Notes: a model not told the origin generated them from the sequence alone. Shown: positions 15,937 through 24,398, counted from the stretch's first letter. The stretch: 43,978 nt of DNA from Hydrogenobacter sp. (GCA_023255875.1 JAGDVY010000040.1:1-43978); one strand, 5' to 3'. A program made the numbers and translations.

Positions 15937-16294
15937 TTTCCATTTCCTCTTCAAGTTCTTTGCAGGTTATACACATGGTGGTTACAGGTCTTGCTTTTAG
16001 CCTCTCAAAAGGTATCTCTTTTCCGCAGTTTTCACATATTCCATAAGTCATATTTTCCATCTTAAGAAGGGCATAATCTATTTTTCTGAGAAGTTTGAGC
16101 TCTCTGGTCTTTACCCTCTGAAGTTGAAGATAGCGCTCTGTCTCTATGTTAGCTCTGTCTATCTCGTCCCCACCCTCAAAGGCTATGTTGGAAGGGTCTT
16201 TTATCTGCTCATCTGCAGACCTAATGATCTTCTCCCTTATGGCTAAAAGCAAGTCTCTTAGCTCTTTTATTTGTTCCTCTGTAAGATGGTGCAT
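15929..16294 (-). CDS. dksA: DksA/TraR-family zinc-finger transcription factor
   Basis: The 121 residues form an N-terminal coiled coil (about 1-80) and a C4 zinc finger with Cys87, Cys90, Cys108 and Cys111. DksA binds the RNA polymerase secondary channel and, with ppGpp, adjusts rRNA and amino-acid promoters. The coiled-coil tip region reads [13 protein letters not shown], with acidic residues as expected. No Shine-Dalgarno sequence precedes the ATG; TATAAT (16309 to 16304) lies 9 nt upstream, suggesting a leaderless or near-leaderless mRNA. It heads an operon with alaC, mtnB, and the broken soxW-like and tolC-like genes. Confidence 0.93.
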   Translation of the reverse strand: MHHLTEEQIKELRDLLLAIREKIIRSADEQIKDPSNIAFEGGDEIDRANIETERYLQLQRVKTRELKLLRKIDYALLKMENMTYGICENCGKEIPFERLKARPVTTMCITCKELEEEMENE

Positions 16295-16303
16295 AACTTA
16301 AAA

Positions 16304-16336
16304 ATTATAACTAAGCCAAATTTTTTGTGTTACAAT
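16304..16336. promoter_or_regulatory. Divergent -10 boxes of dksA and the PTPS gene
   Basis: The 49-bp gap between divergent start codons holds TATAAT on the minus strand (16309 to 16304), 9 nt before dksA, and TACAAT on the plus strand (16331-16336), 7 nt before the PTPS ATG. Neither start has a Shine-Dalgarno sequence. Strong -35 boxes are not visible. Confidence 0.4.
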
Positions 16337-16343
16337 TGGTTCA

Positions 16344-16691
16344 ATGCCTTGGATTCTTGTAGTGAAGAGAAAGTTTAACGCTGCTCACTTCCTGACAGAC
16401 TATCATGGCTCTCCAGAACCTCTGCACGGACACACTTGGGAGGTGGAACTTCACATAAGAGCGGACAAGCTTGACGGTGGTGGTATGGGCTTTGACTTTG
16501 TTGAAATTGACAACTTCCTAAAGGAGATCCTCCCTGACTACAAACTTCTTAACGATCTTTTTGATTTCTCTCCTAGTGCGGAAAATATAGCCAAGTGGCT
16601 TTACGAAAAAGTAAAAGAAAGGTACCCTTCCCTACAGAAGGTGGTGGTGTGGGAAACTCAAAACTGCGGTGCGGAGTATTTTGAGTTATAA
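16344..16691 (+). CDS. 6-pyruvoyl-tetrahydropterin synthase family, PTPS-III-like
   Basis: A 115-residue T-fold enzyme. The zinc ligands are His15 (FNAAHFL), His28 and His30 (PLHGHTWEVE), and the C-terminal pterin-anchoring Glu is in VVVWETQNCGAEYF. The catalytic Cys that QueD and classical PTPS carry just before HGH is missing; the segment GSPEPLHGH has Glu25 instead. From memory, Glu at this place marks PTPS-III, which can replace dihydroneopterin aldolase (FolB) in folate synthesis. So folate rather than queuosine is the better guess. The start lacks a Shine-Dalgarno sequence and has TACAAT 7 nt upstream. Confidence 0.85.
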   Translation: MPWILVVKRKFNAAHFLTDYHGSPEPLHGHTWEVELHIRADKLDGGGMGFDFVEIDNFLKEILPDYKLLNDLFDFSPSAENIAKWLYEKVKERYPSLQKVVVWETQNCGAEYFEL

Positions 16692-16699
16692 TAAAAAGC

Positions 16700-17113
16700 G
16701 TGCCTATAGACGAAAGGTTTAGAACATCTGCCCTTGAAAAGCTCAGGAAGGTAGAGGAGTTTATAAAACAGAAAGAGGCAGATTTGCTGGAAGATACAGA
16801 CCCCGAGGACTTAGAGTATGGAATAAACACGGAACTCTCCCTACAAGGCTTGGGAGAGCTGTGGGAAGAGGCAGTAGAAAAGAACCACTATATGGAAGTG
16901 GTATTTACAGAGATTATGGAACATCACGATGGTGCTTACCTGAAGGCAACTTTTAGAAATTCCTTGGGTGATACGTATGCAGAAAGGTATGTTAGTATCT
17001 GGAGCTCTGGAAAGGTAGATATATCTCATGCCTTTTTTATGAAACTGGGGGAGATACTTCTGAGAGTTGAAAAGGTAAAGGAAGACACTTTTAGGTTCTT
17101 TATGAAAAAGTGA
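16700..17113 (+). CDS. Hypothetical protein, 137 aa
   Basis: Not a family I recognise. Residues 1-45 are charged and helical. The middle (MEVVFTEIMEHHDGAYLKATFRN) and end are strand-rich, suggesting an alpha-plus-beta soluble protein. There is no signal peptide or membrane segment. The start is GTG at 16700, 8 nt after the PTPS stop, without a clear Shine-Dalgarno sequence; no better start is available without losing the helix. Its stop directly abuts the lpxB start, so the three genes are almost certainly one operon. Confidence 0.7.
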   Translation: MPIDERFRTSALEKLRKVEEFIKQKEADLLEDTDPEDLEYGINTELSLQGLGELWEEAVEKNHYMEVVFTEIMEHHDGAYLKATFRNSLGDTYAERYVSIWSSGKVDISHAFFMKLGEILLRVEKVKEDTFRFFMKK

Positions 17114-18226
17114 ATGCGTGTTTTTTTCTCTGTAGGTGAAAGGTCCGCAAGCAATTATGTGTATCACATTTTCAAGGAAGTAAAAGGAATAGAAGCTTGG
17201 GGTATAACGGACGAAAGGCTTGAAAGTATAGGCTTTAGAAGCATAGCAAAGATAGAGGACCTGTCCGTTGTAGGCATAGTGGAGGCTCTTCCCAAAATAC
17301 CTCTTGTTCTGAAGTTATACAGACAGATAGAGCATCTCCTTTCACACATGGATGTATTGGTACTGTGCGATGCACCAGCCTTTAACCTACCACTCCTCAA
17401 AAGGGCAAAAGGTAAGGTGAAGAAAATCATCTACTTTATATCTCCTCAAGTGTGGGCTTGGAAGGAGAGTAGAGCCAAGATCATAGCGCAATATGTGGAT
17501 CACCTGATAGTTCTTCTTCCTTTTGAGGTGGAGTTTTACAGAAGGTACATAAGCGAAAGGCTAAAGATTCACTATGTGGGACATCCCCTTGTGGATATAG
17601 CAAAACCCTCGCAGAGTAGAGAGAGCTTTGAGAGACTTGTGGGTGCAAAAGAATTTATTGGACTTTTTCCAGGCAGTAGGTGGAGTGAGATAAAAAGACA
17701 CATCCCTTACATAAAGCAGGTGTTTGCAGAGCTAAGCAAAAAGAGAGAGCTTTATGGCGTCATACCCACCTTTGAGAGCTTTAAAGATTACATACAAGAA
17801 GCATTAAGAGGCTTACCCGTTAGAGTTCTCACACACAAAGATACACCCACCCCAGCTTATGATGTTATGTCCTATTCGGTTGCATCTTTGATAGCAAGTG
17901 GTACCGCTGAGCTTGAGGCAAGTTTGCTTATGAATCCTCATATTGTCTTTTACAGAGTGAGCCCATTAACTTATCTATTGGGAAAGATGCTCGTGAAAGT
18001 AAAATGGGTTTCCCTAACCAATCTTATACTCAAAAGACAGGCTATTCCAGAAGTGGTGCAAAAAGATTGGAGAATTCTTTACAAGTATGCAGAGGATCTT
18101 CTCTCTTTTGAAGAGCTAAGAAAAGAGATGAAAGAGAGCTTTTTGGAACTTCGCAAGCTTTTGGGAGAAGAAGGTGTGATAGATAGACTTCGTGAGCTTT
18201 TCTTAAGTATTTTCCAAGAAGGCTAA
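17114..18226 (+). CDS. lpxB: Lipid-A-disaccharide synthase
   Basis: GT19 glycosyltransferase joining UDP-2,3-diacylglucosamine and lipid X on the inner membrane to make the lipid A disaccharide. The 370 residues fit. Motifs are FFSVGERSASNYV at the start (GE-S-D/N region), FISPQVWAWKESRA, VGHPLVD, LFPGSRWSEIKRH and the C-terminal SGTAELEASLL. The ATG follows the previous stop with no gap. The last 24 bases overlap the convergent pseudouridine synthase gene. Its presence shows the organism makes a lipid A outer membrane. The N-terminus is a little short compared with typical 380-residue enzymes. Confidence 0.93.
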   Translation: MRVFFSVGERSASNYVYHIFKEVKGIEAWGITDERLESIGFRSIAKIEDLSVVGIVEALPKIPLVLKLYRQIEHLLSHMDVLVLCDAPAFNLPLLKRAKGKVKKIIYFISPQVWAWKESRAKIIAQYVDHLIVLLPFEVEFYRRYISERLKIHYVGHPLVDIAKPSQSRESFERLVGAKEFIGLFPGSRWSEIKRHIPYIKQVFAELSKKRELYGVIPTFESFKDYIQEALRGLPVRVLTHKDTPTPAYDVMSYSVASLIASGTAELEASLLMNPHIVFYRVSPLTYLLGKMLVKVKWVSLTNLILKRQAIPEVVQKDWRILYKYAEDLLSFEELRKEMKESFLELRKLLGEEGVIDRLRELFLSIFQEG

Positions 18227-19168
18227 GACGCTTCTGAAGGGTTCTGGGTCTTGTATCTTAAAGTCCATCCATTCACCAGTAATAGGATGATAAAAGCCCA
18301 AACGGTAGCTCACAAGCATGTGGCACTCTCCCATGAGCTTCATTATGCGCCTGTCAACAGATGAGGTTTTAAACCCATAGGTGGTATCTCCCAGTATGGG
18401 ATAACCCAACGAAGAGAGATGCACCCTTATTTGGTGAGTTCTTCCTGTATATATGCGCACATCCAAAAGGCTCACACCGTGTTTTTCAAACCTTTTTATC
18501 ACTCTGTACTCTGTTTTTGCAGGTTTTCCTTCCTGACTTATCCAGAACCTCTTTCTATCTGTGGGATGTCTCCCAATGGGCTTTTCTATCAAACCCGTGT
18601 CCTCCTTCACAAGGCCACTCACCAAAGCCCTGTATCCTTTAAACACTCTTCTCTCTTTGAACTCTTCTGCCAGACGTATGTGAGCCATATCGCTTTTTGC
18701 CACCACCATAAGCCCCGCAGTGTTTTTATCCAACCTATGGACTATTCCAGGTCTTTCCAAACCTCCTATGCCAGAAAGGTCCTTTACCCTAAAAAGGAGA
18801 GCATTCACCAAAGTGCCAGAAGAGTAGCCAGGGGATGGATGTACCACAAGGCCACAGGGTTTTATGAGCACCAAGATATGCTTGTCCTCATAGACAGTAT
18901 CAAAGGGTATGTCTTCTGGCAGTACTTTAACTGGCTCTGGCTGTGGCACAAAGAAAGTGACCTTTTGTCCTTGCTTTAGCTTTTTAGAAGGCTTTCTGAT
19001 CTGAACGTTATCAACAAGCACAAAACCTTCTTCTATGAGTTTTTGTATATAACTTCGTGAAAACTCTCCGTAGGCAGTGGTCAGGAAGTTATCCAATCTT
19101 GTGCCTTCAAACTCTTTTTCAACAGTAAATTCAAGAACTTCCGCTATCTTCTTTTCCAACTCTGACAT
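18203..19168 (-). CDS. RluD-family 23S rRNA pseudouridine synthase
   Basis: Isomerises uridines in 23S rRNA. The 321 residues have an S4 RNA-binding domain (about 20-80) and the RsuA/RluA catalytic domain with Asp147 in VHRLDKNTAGLMVVAKS. Further motifs are LVVHPSPGYSSGTLVNAL and YTGRTHQIRVHL. The S4 plus RluA-type layout matches RluD or RluC; RluD is more usual at this length. It ends over the lpxB terminus by 24 nt and lies downstream of sbcC and a short broken ORF on the same strand. Confidence 0.92.
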   Translation of the reverse strand: MSELEKKIAEVLEFTVEKEFEGTRLDNFLTTAYGEFSRSYIQKLIEEGFVLVDNVQIRKPSKKLKQGQKVTFFVPQPEPVKVLPEDIPFDTVYEDKHILVLIKPCGLVVHPSPGYSSGTLVNALLFRVKDLSGIGGLERPGIVHRLDKNTAGLMVVAKSDMAHIRLAEEFKERRVFKGYRALVSGLVKEDTGLIEKPIGRHPTDRKRFWISQEGKPAKTEYRVIKRFEKHGVSLLDVRIYTGRTHQIRVHLSSLGYPILGDTTYGFKTSSVDRRIMKLMGECHMLVSYRLGFYHPITGEWMDFKIQDPEPFRSVLAFLENT

Positions 19169-19194
19169 GTATAACTATATCTTCTGGCTCTTCT

Positions 19195-19302
19195 TCAAGA
19201 TTTAGGCTCTTTATAAGCCAAAACCACATTGTAGGTGACTTTTTTGGGAAACTCCTTGAGCTTTATCTCCTTTCCGTTTACCTTTATAACCACTCTTTCC
19301 AT
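19195..19302 (-). CDS. Small ORF, possibly frameshifted at an A6 run
   Basis: Between sbcC and the RluD-type gene, an ATG at 19302 opens MERVVIKVNGKEIKLKEF and stops after 35 codons. If one A of the run in CCCAAAAAAGTC (about 19240-19245) is removed, the frame continues as SPTMWFWLIKSLNLEEEPED and beyond, overlapping the next gene's start, for a protein of about 58 residues that looks more natural. So this may be a sequencing error, a recent frameshift, or a +1 slippage site. No Shine-Dalgarno sequence is evident; the ATG is 9 nt after the sbcC stop. Function unknown. Confidence 0.35.
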   Translation of the reverse strand: MERVVIKVNGKEIKLKEFPKKVTYNVVLAYKEPKS

Positions 19303-19311
19303 AGAGAAATT

Positions 19312-22191
19312 TTAACTTACAACCTTTATGAAGGACTGATCGCCCCTTTTCTCTATTAGTATTTTCTGATCGAACTTCTCCGCCAGATCCTCAAGATGGC
19401 TTATGATACCTACCATTCTTCCTGCATTGGATTTTATGAGTTCAAAGAACTCTCCTAGGGACTCCCTTGTTTCTCTATCAAGAGAACCAAAGCCTTCATC
19501 TATGAACATGCTCTCTAAGGGTGCGTTGTGTGAGACTATATCACTTACAGCAAAGGCAAGGGAAAGGCTCGCAAGAAAAGTTTCTCCCCCACTTAGCGTC
19601 AAAACGCTCCTCTCATAACCAGAGGACCTATCAATGACATAAAGGTTATCCTTATCGCTATCCACAAGCTTAAACTCATAAAGTCCAGAGGTAAACTTAA
19701 AAAGGTAATGGCTTGCCCTTTCCAGTATGCTTTGTAGCATGTGCCTGCTTACAAACTCAGGAAAGTTATTGCTCCTTAGGTCTCTTTCTAAAATCTCATA
19801 CTTTTTAGTTTCTCGCATAAGGCTTGTAAGCTCTTTTTCTATCTCCTCTTTTCTTTGCATTTTTTCTTTGGCTTGCTGTAGTTCTCTGGAAAGACTCCCC
19901 GCCTCTTGATACAACTGACGCAAAGTGTTTTCCAAAGACCCCAGCTGATCCTCTATGCTTTTCCTGTCTAAATCCTTTGGATAAACGACAAGATCATCTT
20001 CTAATTTCTGCACCTCCTCTTTGAGTCTTTCAACAAACATTTTGTAATGAGATATCTCCTCTTCAAGCTTCTTTAGTTCTTCCTTAGGAAGACAAAGGGA
20101 TCTTAGCTTATCTATATCCCCAAACTTCTCCATAGCTGGCATAAGGGCTTTATTTACCTTATCAAGTTCTTGTCTTATCTCTTCCTTTAGTTTCTCGTTC
20201 TGTCTTATTCTTTCATCTATTACCAAACGCTTACTCCTGAGTTCCTCTCTGTAATTCCTTATTTTTTCGTATCTTTCCTGCACTTCCTTTATCTTTTTTT
20301 CCTTTTCTCTACGTTCTTTCTCAATTAGAAGATGTTCTTGCTGTGGGTCATCTATGTGTCTGCCAAGTTTTTCTAAGATATTACGCTTTTCCTCCTTTTG
20401 CCTTTCAAGGTCTTTGAGTGTGTGTTCCAAGCTTGTGCTAATGCTAGTTAGGTCTTGTGATTTTTTCAGTATCCCTGACATGATCTCTTGGTGTTCTTTT
20501 CTGAGTTCTCTTTCCCTTTCTCTTAACTTTTGGAAAGTTTTGTACTCTTCTTCCAGCTTTGCGTAGCTTTTGTAAAAATCCTCGTAGTTTGCAAGCTCGC
20601 TTTTCTTTTGTTCAAGATGACCTTTTTGAGCTTCCAAGCTTGCTTTTTTGCTAATTAATTCTTGCTCCTGATTTTTGAGTCTTTCAAGCTCCTGTTTTAT
20701 TTGGGTAAGATCCCAAGCGTCTTCTTTGTGGAGTTTGGGCACTTCATGAACCTTATTTCCACAAACGGGACACAACTGCCCAGGTGAGAGCCTTTGAGCT
20801 ATGTGATGAATACTCGCCTCAAAAAGCTTGGACTCTAATTCCTCCCTTTGAGATTGAAGATGTTTGAACTTTTCCTCAAGCTTTTTCATCTCGCTTTCTA
20901 TCCTTTTCGCTTCCAAATCTATCTGTGGAAGCTCATCGTACTTCTTTTTTAGTTCTTTTGCTCTTTCGTATTGTCCTTCTATACCTTCCAGTTTCCTAAG
21001 TTGATCCTCCACTTGTAAAAGTTCATTTTCTACACTTCTTTGTTTTTCTTGAAGATCCACTAGCTCTTTTTCAAGCCTTTCTTTTGTCGCTTGGTATTTC
21101 TCCAAGTTTGAGATGATTTGCTTTATCTTTTGATCTATTTCCAGTAATTGTTTAAGGTTTTCCATTTGTATTTTTAAGCGCTCCGTATCTGATCTTATCA
21201 ATTCAAGGTTTTTGTATTCCTCCTCTATACTTCTAAACTCCTCTTCCACACTTTGAAGCTCTTCTGTGCACTTTATATGCTCATCCTTTAACCTTCTTTC
21301 CTCTTCTGTTAACTCTCTCTCCTTCCTTTTTAAACGTTCGTACTCGTTCAAATATTGCTCGTACTCAGAAACTTCCTTGGCTATGTTAAGCTTTTCCTGT
21401 TTTTGTTGCATCTCCTTTTGCTTATCCAAAAGTTCCAAAAGCCTTTGCCTTTTTTCTAGAAGCTCTCTTTCCAAGTTTTCCTTTTCTAGGGCTTGCTTGA
21501 GCTTTGCGTTGAGAACTTCCTTTTCTTTCTCAAGGGTTTCTATTTGCTTTTGTATCTCCTTGATCTTTAGATCCATGTTTGCGATGTATCCTGGTGTGAA
21601 AGCTTTGAGGCTTTCGTATTCTATCTCAAGGGCATCTTTTTTAGCCTTTAGCTGGTTTAAAGTGTCCTTTATAATTTTGTTCATTCTTTCAAATATCTCA
21701 TCGTATCCCAAAAGCCTGTTGAGAATTTCCCTGCGTTCATTGGGTCTTTGGGGCTTTAAAAACCTGTCAAACTGTCCCTGAGGTAGTACTATAACCTTTG
21801 TGAAGGTCTCATAATCCATACCCAGTATCTTGGAGACATAGTCCTCTACTTCTTTGACTTTTAAGTTTATGGGCTTTGATCCTTCATAGAACCTCACCTC
21901 TTGCGATCTTGAAATCTCATAAAGTCTGTCCACAACGTACCTTTTGCCTTTGACTGAAAACTCAAGGCGCACTCGCATACGCCTTTGTCCTTTTGAAATT
22001 AGGTATTCTTGTGGGTTTGATCCTTTGTATCTGGGTACTTTCCCATACAAGGCATAACATATGGCATCTATTAAGCTTGTCTTACCCGCACCTGTTCTTC
22101 CCTGAATGATGAAGAAGTTAAGGTCAGAAAAATCAACACTCTGTCTTCTATAAACGGTAAAGTTTTCAAGCTCAAGCAGTATAGGTCTCAT
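19312..22191 (-). CDS. sbcC: SbcC, SMC-like ATPase of the SbcCD nuclease
   Basis: Rad50-type ATPase partner of SbcD in DNA double-strand-break and hairpin processing. The 959 residues show Walker A GRTGAGKTS near the start, long charged coiled coils on both sides of a zinc hook CPVC (about 474-477), and C-terminal signature LSGGETFLASLSLAFAVSD with Walker B MFIDEGFGSLD. The ATG at 22191 (MRPILLELENF) gives the standard N-terminus and overlaps sbcD by 20 nt; an upstream start at 22218 would add nine atypical residues. The Q-loop reads VLPQGQFDRFL. Confidence 0.96.
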   Translation of the reverse strand: MRPILLELENFTVYRRQSVDFSDLNFFIIQGRTGAGKTSLIDAICYALYGKVPRYKGSNPQEYLISKGQRRMRVRLEFSVKGKRYVVDRLYEISRSQEVRFYEGSKPINLKVKEVEDYVSKILGMDYETFTKVIVLPQGQFDRFLKPQRPNERREILNRLLGYDEIFERMNKIIKDTLNQLKAKKDALEIEYESLKAFTPGYIANMDLKIKEIQKQIETLEKEKEVLNAKLKQALEKENLERELLEKRQRLLELLDKQKEMQQKQEKLNIAKEVSEYEQYLNEYERLKRKERELTEEERRLKDEHIKCTEELQSVEEEFRSIEEEYKNLELIRSDTERLKIQMENLKQLLEIDQKIKQIISNLEKYQATKERLEKELVDLQEKQRSVENELLQVEDQLRKLEGIEGQYERAKELKKKYDELPQIDLEAKRIESEMKKLEEKFKHLQSQREELESKLFEASIHHIAQRLSPGQLCPVCGNKVHEVPKLHKEDAWDLTQIKQELERLKNQEQELISKKASLEAQKGHLEQKKSELANYEDFYKSYAKLEEEYKTFQKLRERERELRKEHQEIMSGILKKSQDLTSISTSLEHTLKDLERQKEEKRNILEKLGRHIDDPQQEHLLIEKERREKEKKIKEVQERYEKIRNYREELRSKRLVIDERIRQNEKLKEEIRQELDKVNKALMPAMEKFGDIDKLRSLCLPKEELKKLEEEISHYKMFVERLKEEVQKLEDDLVVYPKDLDRKSIEDQLGSLENTLRQLYQEAGSLSRELQQAKEKMQRKEEIEKELTSLMRETKKYEILERDLRSNNFPEFVSRHMLQSILERASHYLFKFTSGLYEFKLVDSDKDNLYVIDRSSGYERSVLTLSGGETFLASLSLAFAVSDIVSHNAPLESMFIDEGFGSLDRETRESLGEFFELIKSNAGRMVGIISHLEDLAEKFDQKILIEKRGDQSFIKVVS

Positions 22192-23308
22192 GTTCTGCCT
22201 TCTGAAGTATTTGGACAAACTCTTTTATCAATTCTTCAGGTACACTCTGTCTGAGGACTTTATGGTAATAATCCTTGTAGGCGGATACCAGATCCAGCAT
22301 TTGAGGTATGTATGATTCCTCAGTTCTATTCTCATCTAAAGGCTGTACTTCAAACCTTACAAGGTTATCACCAAGAAGGTCCTCTATCTGTTTCTTCTTT
22401 ATGTTTATACTGATGTCTCTCATATCCGCAGTCAAAACCACCTTAAAAAGGCCCTTTAAGCTTTTGAGTCTCTCCGAAATTTCATACAAGTTATCTTTAG
22501 GTCCTATCTTTACCTCATGAAGCTCTCTCTTTAGGTCCAACTTTATGGGTTTTACCTTAATGTCCTCTTCCAAGACCACCAAATTAACAAACTTCTCCAT
22601 ACCTTTTTCAGAAAAATCTATTTGATAGGGACTTCCCGAGTAGTGAGCTTTGTCTATTTTTTGATGCCTATGTACGTGCCCAAGAGCTACATAATCAAAG
22701 TCTTCTGGTATGTGCTGAGGCTTTACAGCATAAAACTCTCCTACAGTGGATTGTTTTTCTGTTCCTGAAATTTTGGCATTCTCCACCATAAGATGTGCCA
22801 AAAGTATCTTGTATCGTGCAGATTCCACCTCTTTGGCAAGAGCCTTCAGGTACGTGGCAACTTTTTCTGTATAGCTTCTGTGCAAGTTCTCATGCAAATG
22901 GGTTATGAGCCTCTCGCTGGGATAGGGAAGGCATGCTATAGCTAAATCACCAAACTTTAGTATGCAATCCTTTGGGTTTTTACAGGGTCTATCCACAGCG
23001 TGCAGATGAGCAATCCTTTTGAGATGCTTGTAGGACTTTATAAGGTCATAGCTGTCGTGATTTCCAGCTATGATCACTGTGTGTATGCCTTCTGTGTGCA
23101 GTCTTGTTAGGAAATCAAGTATCAAGTCTTGGGATTCGTGATCAGGATTTGCCTTGTCGTAAATATCTCCTGCTATAAGAAGTATGCTCACCTTCTCCTC
23201 TTTACATATGCTTATCACCTGATCTAAGGCGTATTGGAGGTCTTCATTCCTGCTTATCCTTCCAAGGGACTTTCCCGCATGAAGGTCTGATATGTGCAAC
23301 AATCTCAT
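22172..23308 (-). CDS. sbcD: SbcD, Mre11-type nuclease subunit
   Basis: Metallophosphoesterase nuclease subunit of SbcCD. The 378 residues start with HISDLHAGKSLG, followed by AGDIYDKANPDHES, AGNHDSYD and ALGHVHRHQ, which supply the dinuclear metal ligands. The C-terminal third is the DNA-binding capping and SbcC-contact region. It overlaps the LOG-family gene by 4 nt upstream and sbcC by 20 nt downstream, so the subunits should be made in step. Confidence 0.96.
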   Translation of the reverse strand: MRLLHISDLHAGKSLGRISRNEDLQYALDQVISICKEEKVSILLIAGDIYDKANPDHESQDLILDFLTRLHTEGIHTVIIAGNHDSYDLIKSYKHLKRIAHLHAVDRPCKNPKDCILKFGDLAIACLPYPSERLITHLHENLHRSYTEKVATYLKALAKEVESARYKILLAHLMVENAKISGTEKQSTVGEFYAVKPQHIPEDFDYVALGHVHRHQKIDKAHYSGSPYQIDFSEKGMEKFVNLVVLEEDIKVKPIKLDLKRELHEVKIGPKDNLYEISERLKSLKGLFKVVLTADMRDISINIKKKQIEDLLGDNLVRFEVQPLDENRTEESYIPQMLDLVSAYKDYYHKVLRQSVPEELIKEFVQILQKAEHETYTA

Positions 23309-24054
23309 CTTTGTTCGTATACACCGTTCAAAATTCTTTCTAATTTTTCCAAGACAGGATTTAGAGGTTCGTTCTCTTTCATGTACTCGTACTGCTCCCT
23401 TACCTCGCTCAGCACCTTATCCACAACTTCCTCTGGACTATCTGCCAGTGTCATAAGGTTTATATCTTCCTCTCCTATAGTACCGTAAGGGACCATAACT
23501 TGGCGCATGTAGTCTAAGAGTTGTTTCCAGTATTCGCTTCCAAAAAGAATAATGGGAAAACGATGGCTTTTACCTGTTTGCATAAGGGTAAGAGCCTCAA
23601 ACAGCTCGTCAAAAGTACCAAATCCTCCAGGAAAGATCACATAGGCAAAGGAGTACTTTATGAGCATAACTTTTCTCACAAAGAAGTAATCAAAGTAAAG
23701 GGATTTAGTTTGGTACTTGTTGGGTATTTGTTCTTTAGGAATCTGTATGTTCAATCCTACAGACATAGCGCCCGCGTCGTAGGCTCCTCTGTTAGCCGCT
23801 TCCATAATGCCTGGTCCACCACCAGTTATTATACAAAAACCCATCTTACCAAGCCTAAAAGCGGTTCTATAGGCAGACTTGTAAAAGTGATGATCCTCAC
23901 CTATCCTTGAACTACCAAAAAAAGTTATGGCTGGACCTACATGAGCGAGCTCGTCAAATCCATGCACAAACTCGCTCATTATCTTTAGAACACGCCACGT
24001 ATCACCCTGCTTTATCTTTAGCTCTTCTATAAGCCTTAGTTCTTTACTGTTCAT
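23305..24054 (-). CDS. LOG-family protein (TIGR00730 type)
   Basis: A Rossmann-fold enzyme of the family long mislabelled lysine decarboxylase. The 249 residues contain TFFGSSRIGEDHHFYK, ITGGGPGIMEAANRGAYDAG and the hallmark PGGFGTFDELFEALTLMQ. Family members cleave the N-glycosidic bond of purine nucleotides (cytokinin-riboside or AMP phosphoribohydrolase activity) or bind nucleotides. It overlaps the secreted-peptide gene by 11 nt upstream and sbcD by 4 nt downstream. Why it travels with sbcCD is unclear; nucleotide salvage after DNA degradation is conceivable. Confidence 0.88.
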   Translation of the reverse strand: MNSKELRLIEELKIKQGDTWRVLKIMSEFVHGFDELAHVGPAITFFGSSRIGEDHHFYKSAYRTAFRLGKMGFCIITGGGPGIMEAANRGAYDAGAMSVGLNIQIPKEQIPNKYQTKSLYFDYFFVRKVMLIKYSFAYVIFPGGFGTFDELFEALTLMQTGKSHRFPIILFGSEYWKQLLDYMRQVMVPYGTIGEEDINLMTLADSPEEVVDKVLSEVREQYEYMKENEPLNPVLEKLERILNGVYEQR

Positions 24055-24286
24055 TAATGTCCTTTACCATACCTTCAAGTTTTAAGAGTTCGCCTTCGTG
24101 TGGGCTGTTTATATTCCTTGAGGGTTTAACTGTAACCTTCTTAACTTTCTTGACCTTCATTTTCTTAGCCTTTTTCTTATGTTTGTGTATGTGAACCTTT
24201 TTGTGATGAACTTTTGCATAAGCCTGCATAGGTTCCAATACAGCAGTGCCTAAAAAGAACGTTAAAGCTATGAGTAACCACCTCAT
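24044..24286 (-). CDS. Small exported His/Lys-rich peptide
   Basis: The 80 residues open with a signal peptide (MRWLLIALTFFLGTAVLEPM, cleavage probable after AYA at about 24). A very basic stretch follows, rich in His and Lys (VHHKKVHIHKHKKKAKK), then a more ordinary C-terminus. A perfect AAAGGAGGTGA precedes the ATG, and a good TTGACA/TATAGT promoter drives it. The basic part could bind metal ions or a polyanion such as polyphosphate or nucleic acid. A similar exported basic peptide lies at 32623. The overlap with the LOG-family gene suggests it heads the sbcDC operon. Confidence 0.75.
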   Translation of the reverse strand: MRWLLIALTFFLGTAVLEPMQAYAKVHHKKVHIHKHKKKAKKMKVKKVKKVTVKPSRNINSPHEGELLKLEGMVKDINEQ

Positions 24287-24299
24287 GTTTTCACCTCCT

Positions 24300-24318
24300 T
24301 TGTCCCTTCGGGGGACAA
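24300..24318 (-). promoter_or_regulatory. 5'-terminal stem-loop before the Shine-Dalgarno sequence
   Basis: On the minus strand TTGTCCC and GGGACAA pair perfectly over 7 bp (24318-24312 with 24306-24300) around a 5-nt loop. The promoter predicts transcription starting at about 24317, so the mRNA would begin with this hairpin, followed at once by AAAGGAGGTGA. Such terminal hairpins can slow 5' decay or modulate ribosome access. Confidence 0.5.
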
Positions 24319-24323
24319 TAGAA

Positions 24324-24353
24324 ACTATAAACCACTATCTTTCTTGCTGTCAA
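24324..24353 (-). promoter_or_regulatory. Sigma70-type promoter of the secreted-peptide/sbcDC operon
   Basis: On the minus strand TTGACA (24353-24348) and TATAGT (24329-24324) are 18 nt apart. This is the only clear promoter seen for the six genes running down to 18203. Confidence 0.6.
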
Positions 24354-24369
24354 GCTATTTTATGAGAGC

Positions 24370-24398
24370 TTGCTTTAAACTCTTAAAATGATTATAAT
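24370..24398 (+). promoter_or_regulatory. Promoter of rplM-rpsI-argC
   Basis: TTGCTT (24370-24375), 17 nt, then a perfect TATAAT (24393-24398). It is divergent from the secreted-peptide promoter; the two -35 boxes are 16 bp apart. Confidence 0.55.

Noticed and set aside
19575-19605. Sequence inside sbcC resembling the 18-bp inverted repeat (ACTTAGCGT next to TTTCTC)
   Set aside because: It encodes the conserved LSGGET signature and is interrupted by extra bases, so it is a coding coincidence.
21266-21781. Long ORF antisense to sbcC
   Set aside because: Its Ser/Phe/Cys-rich low-complexity translation is the mirror of the Lys/Glu-rich coiled coil; similar antisense frames lie opposite alaS, prfA and pnp.
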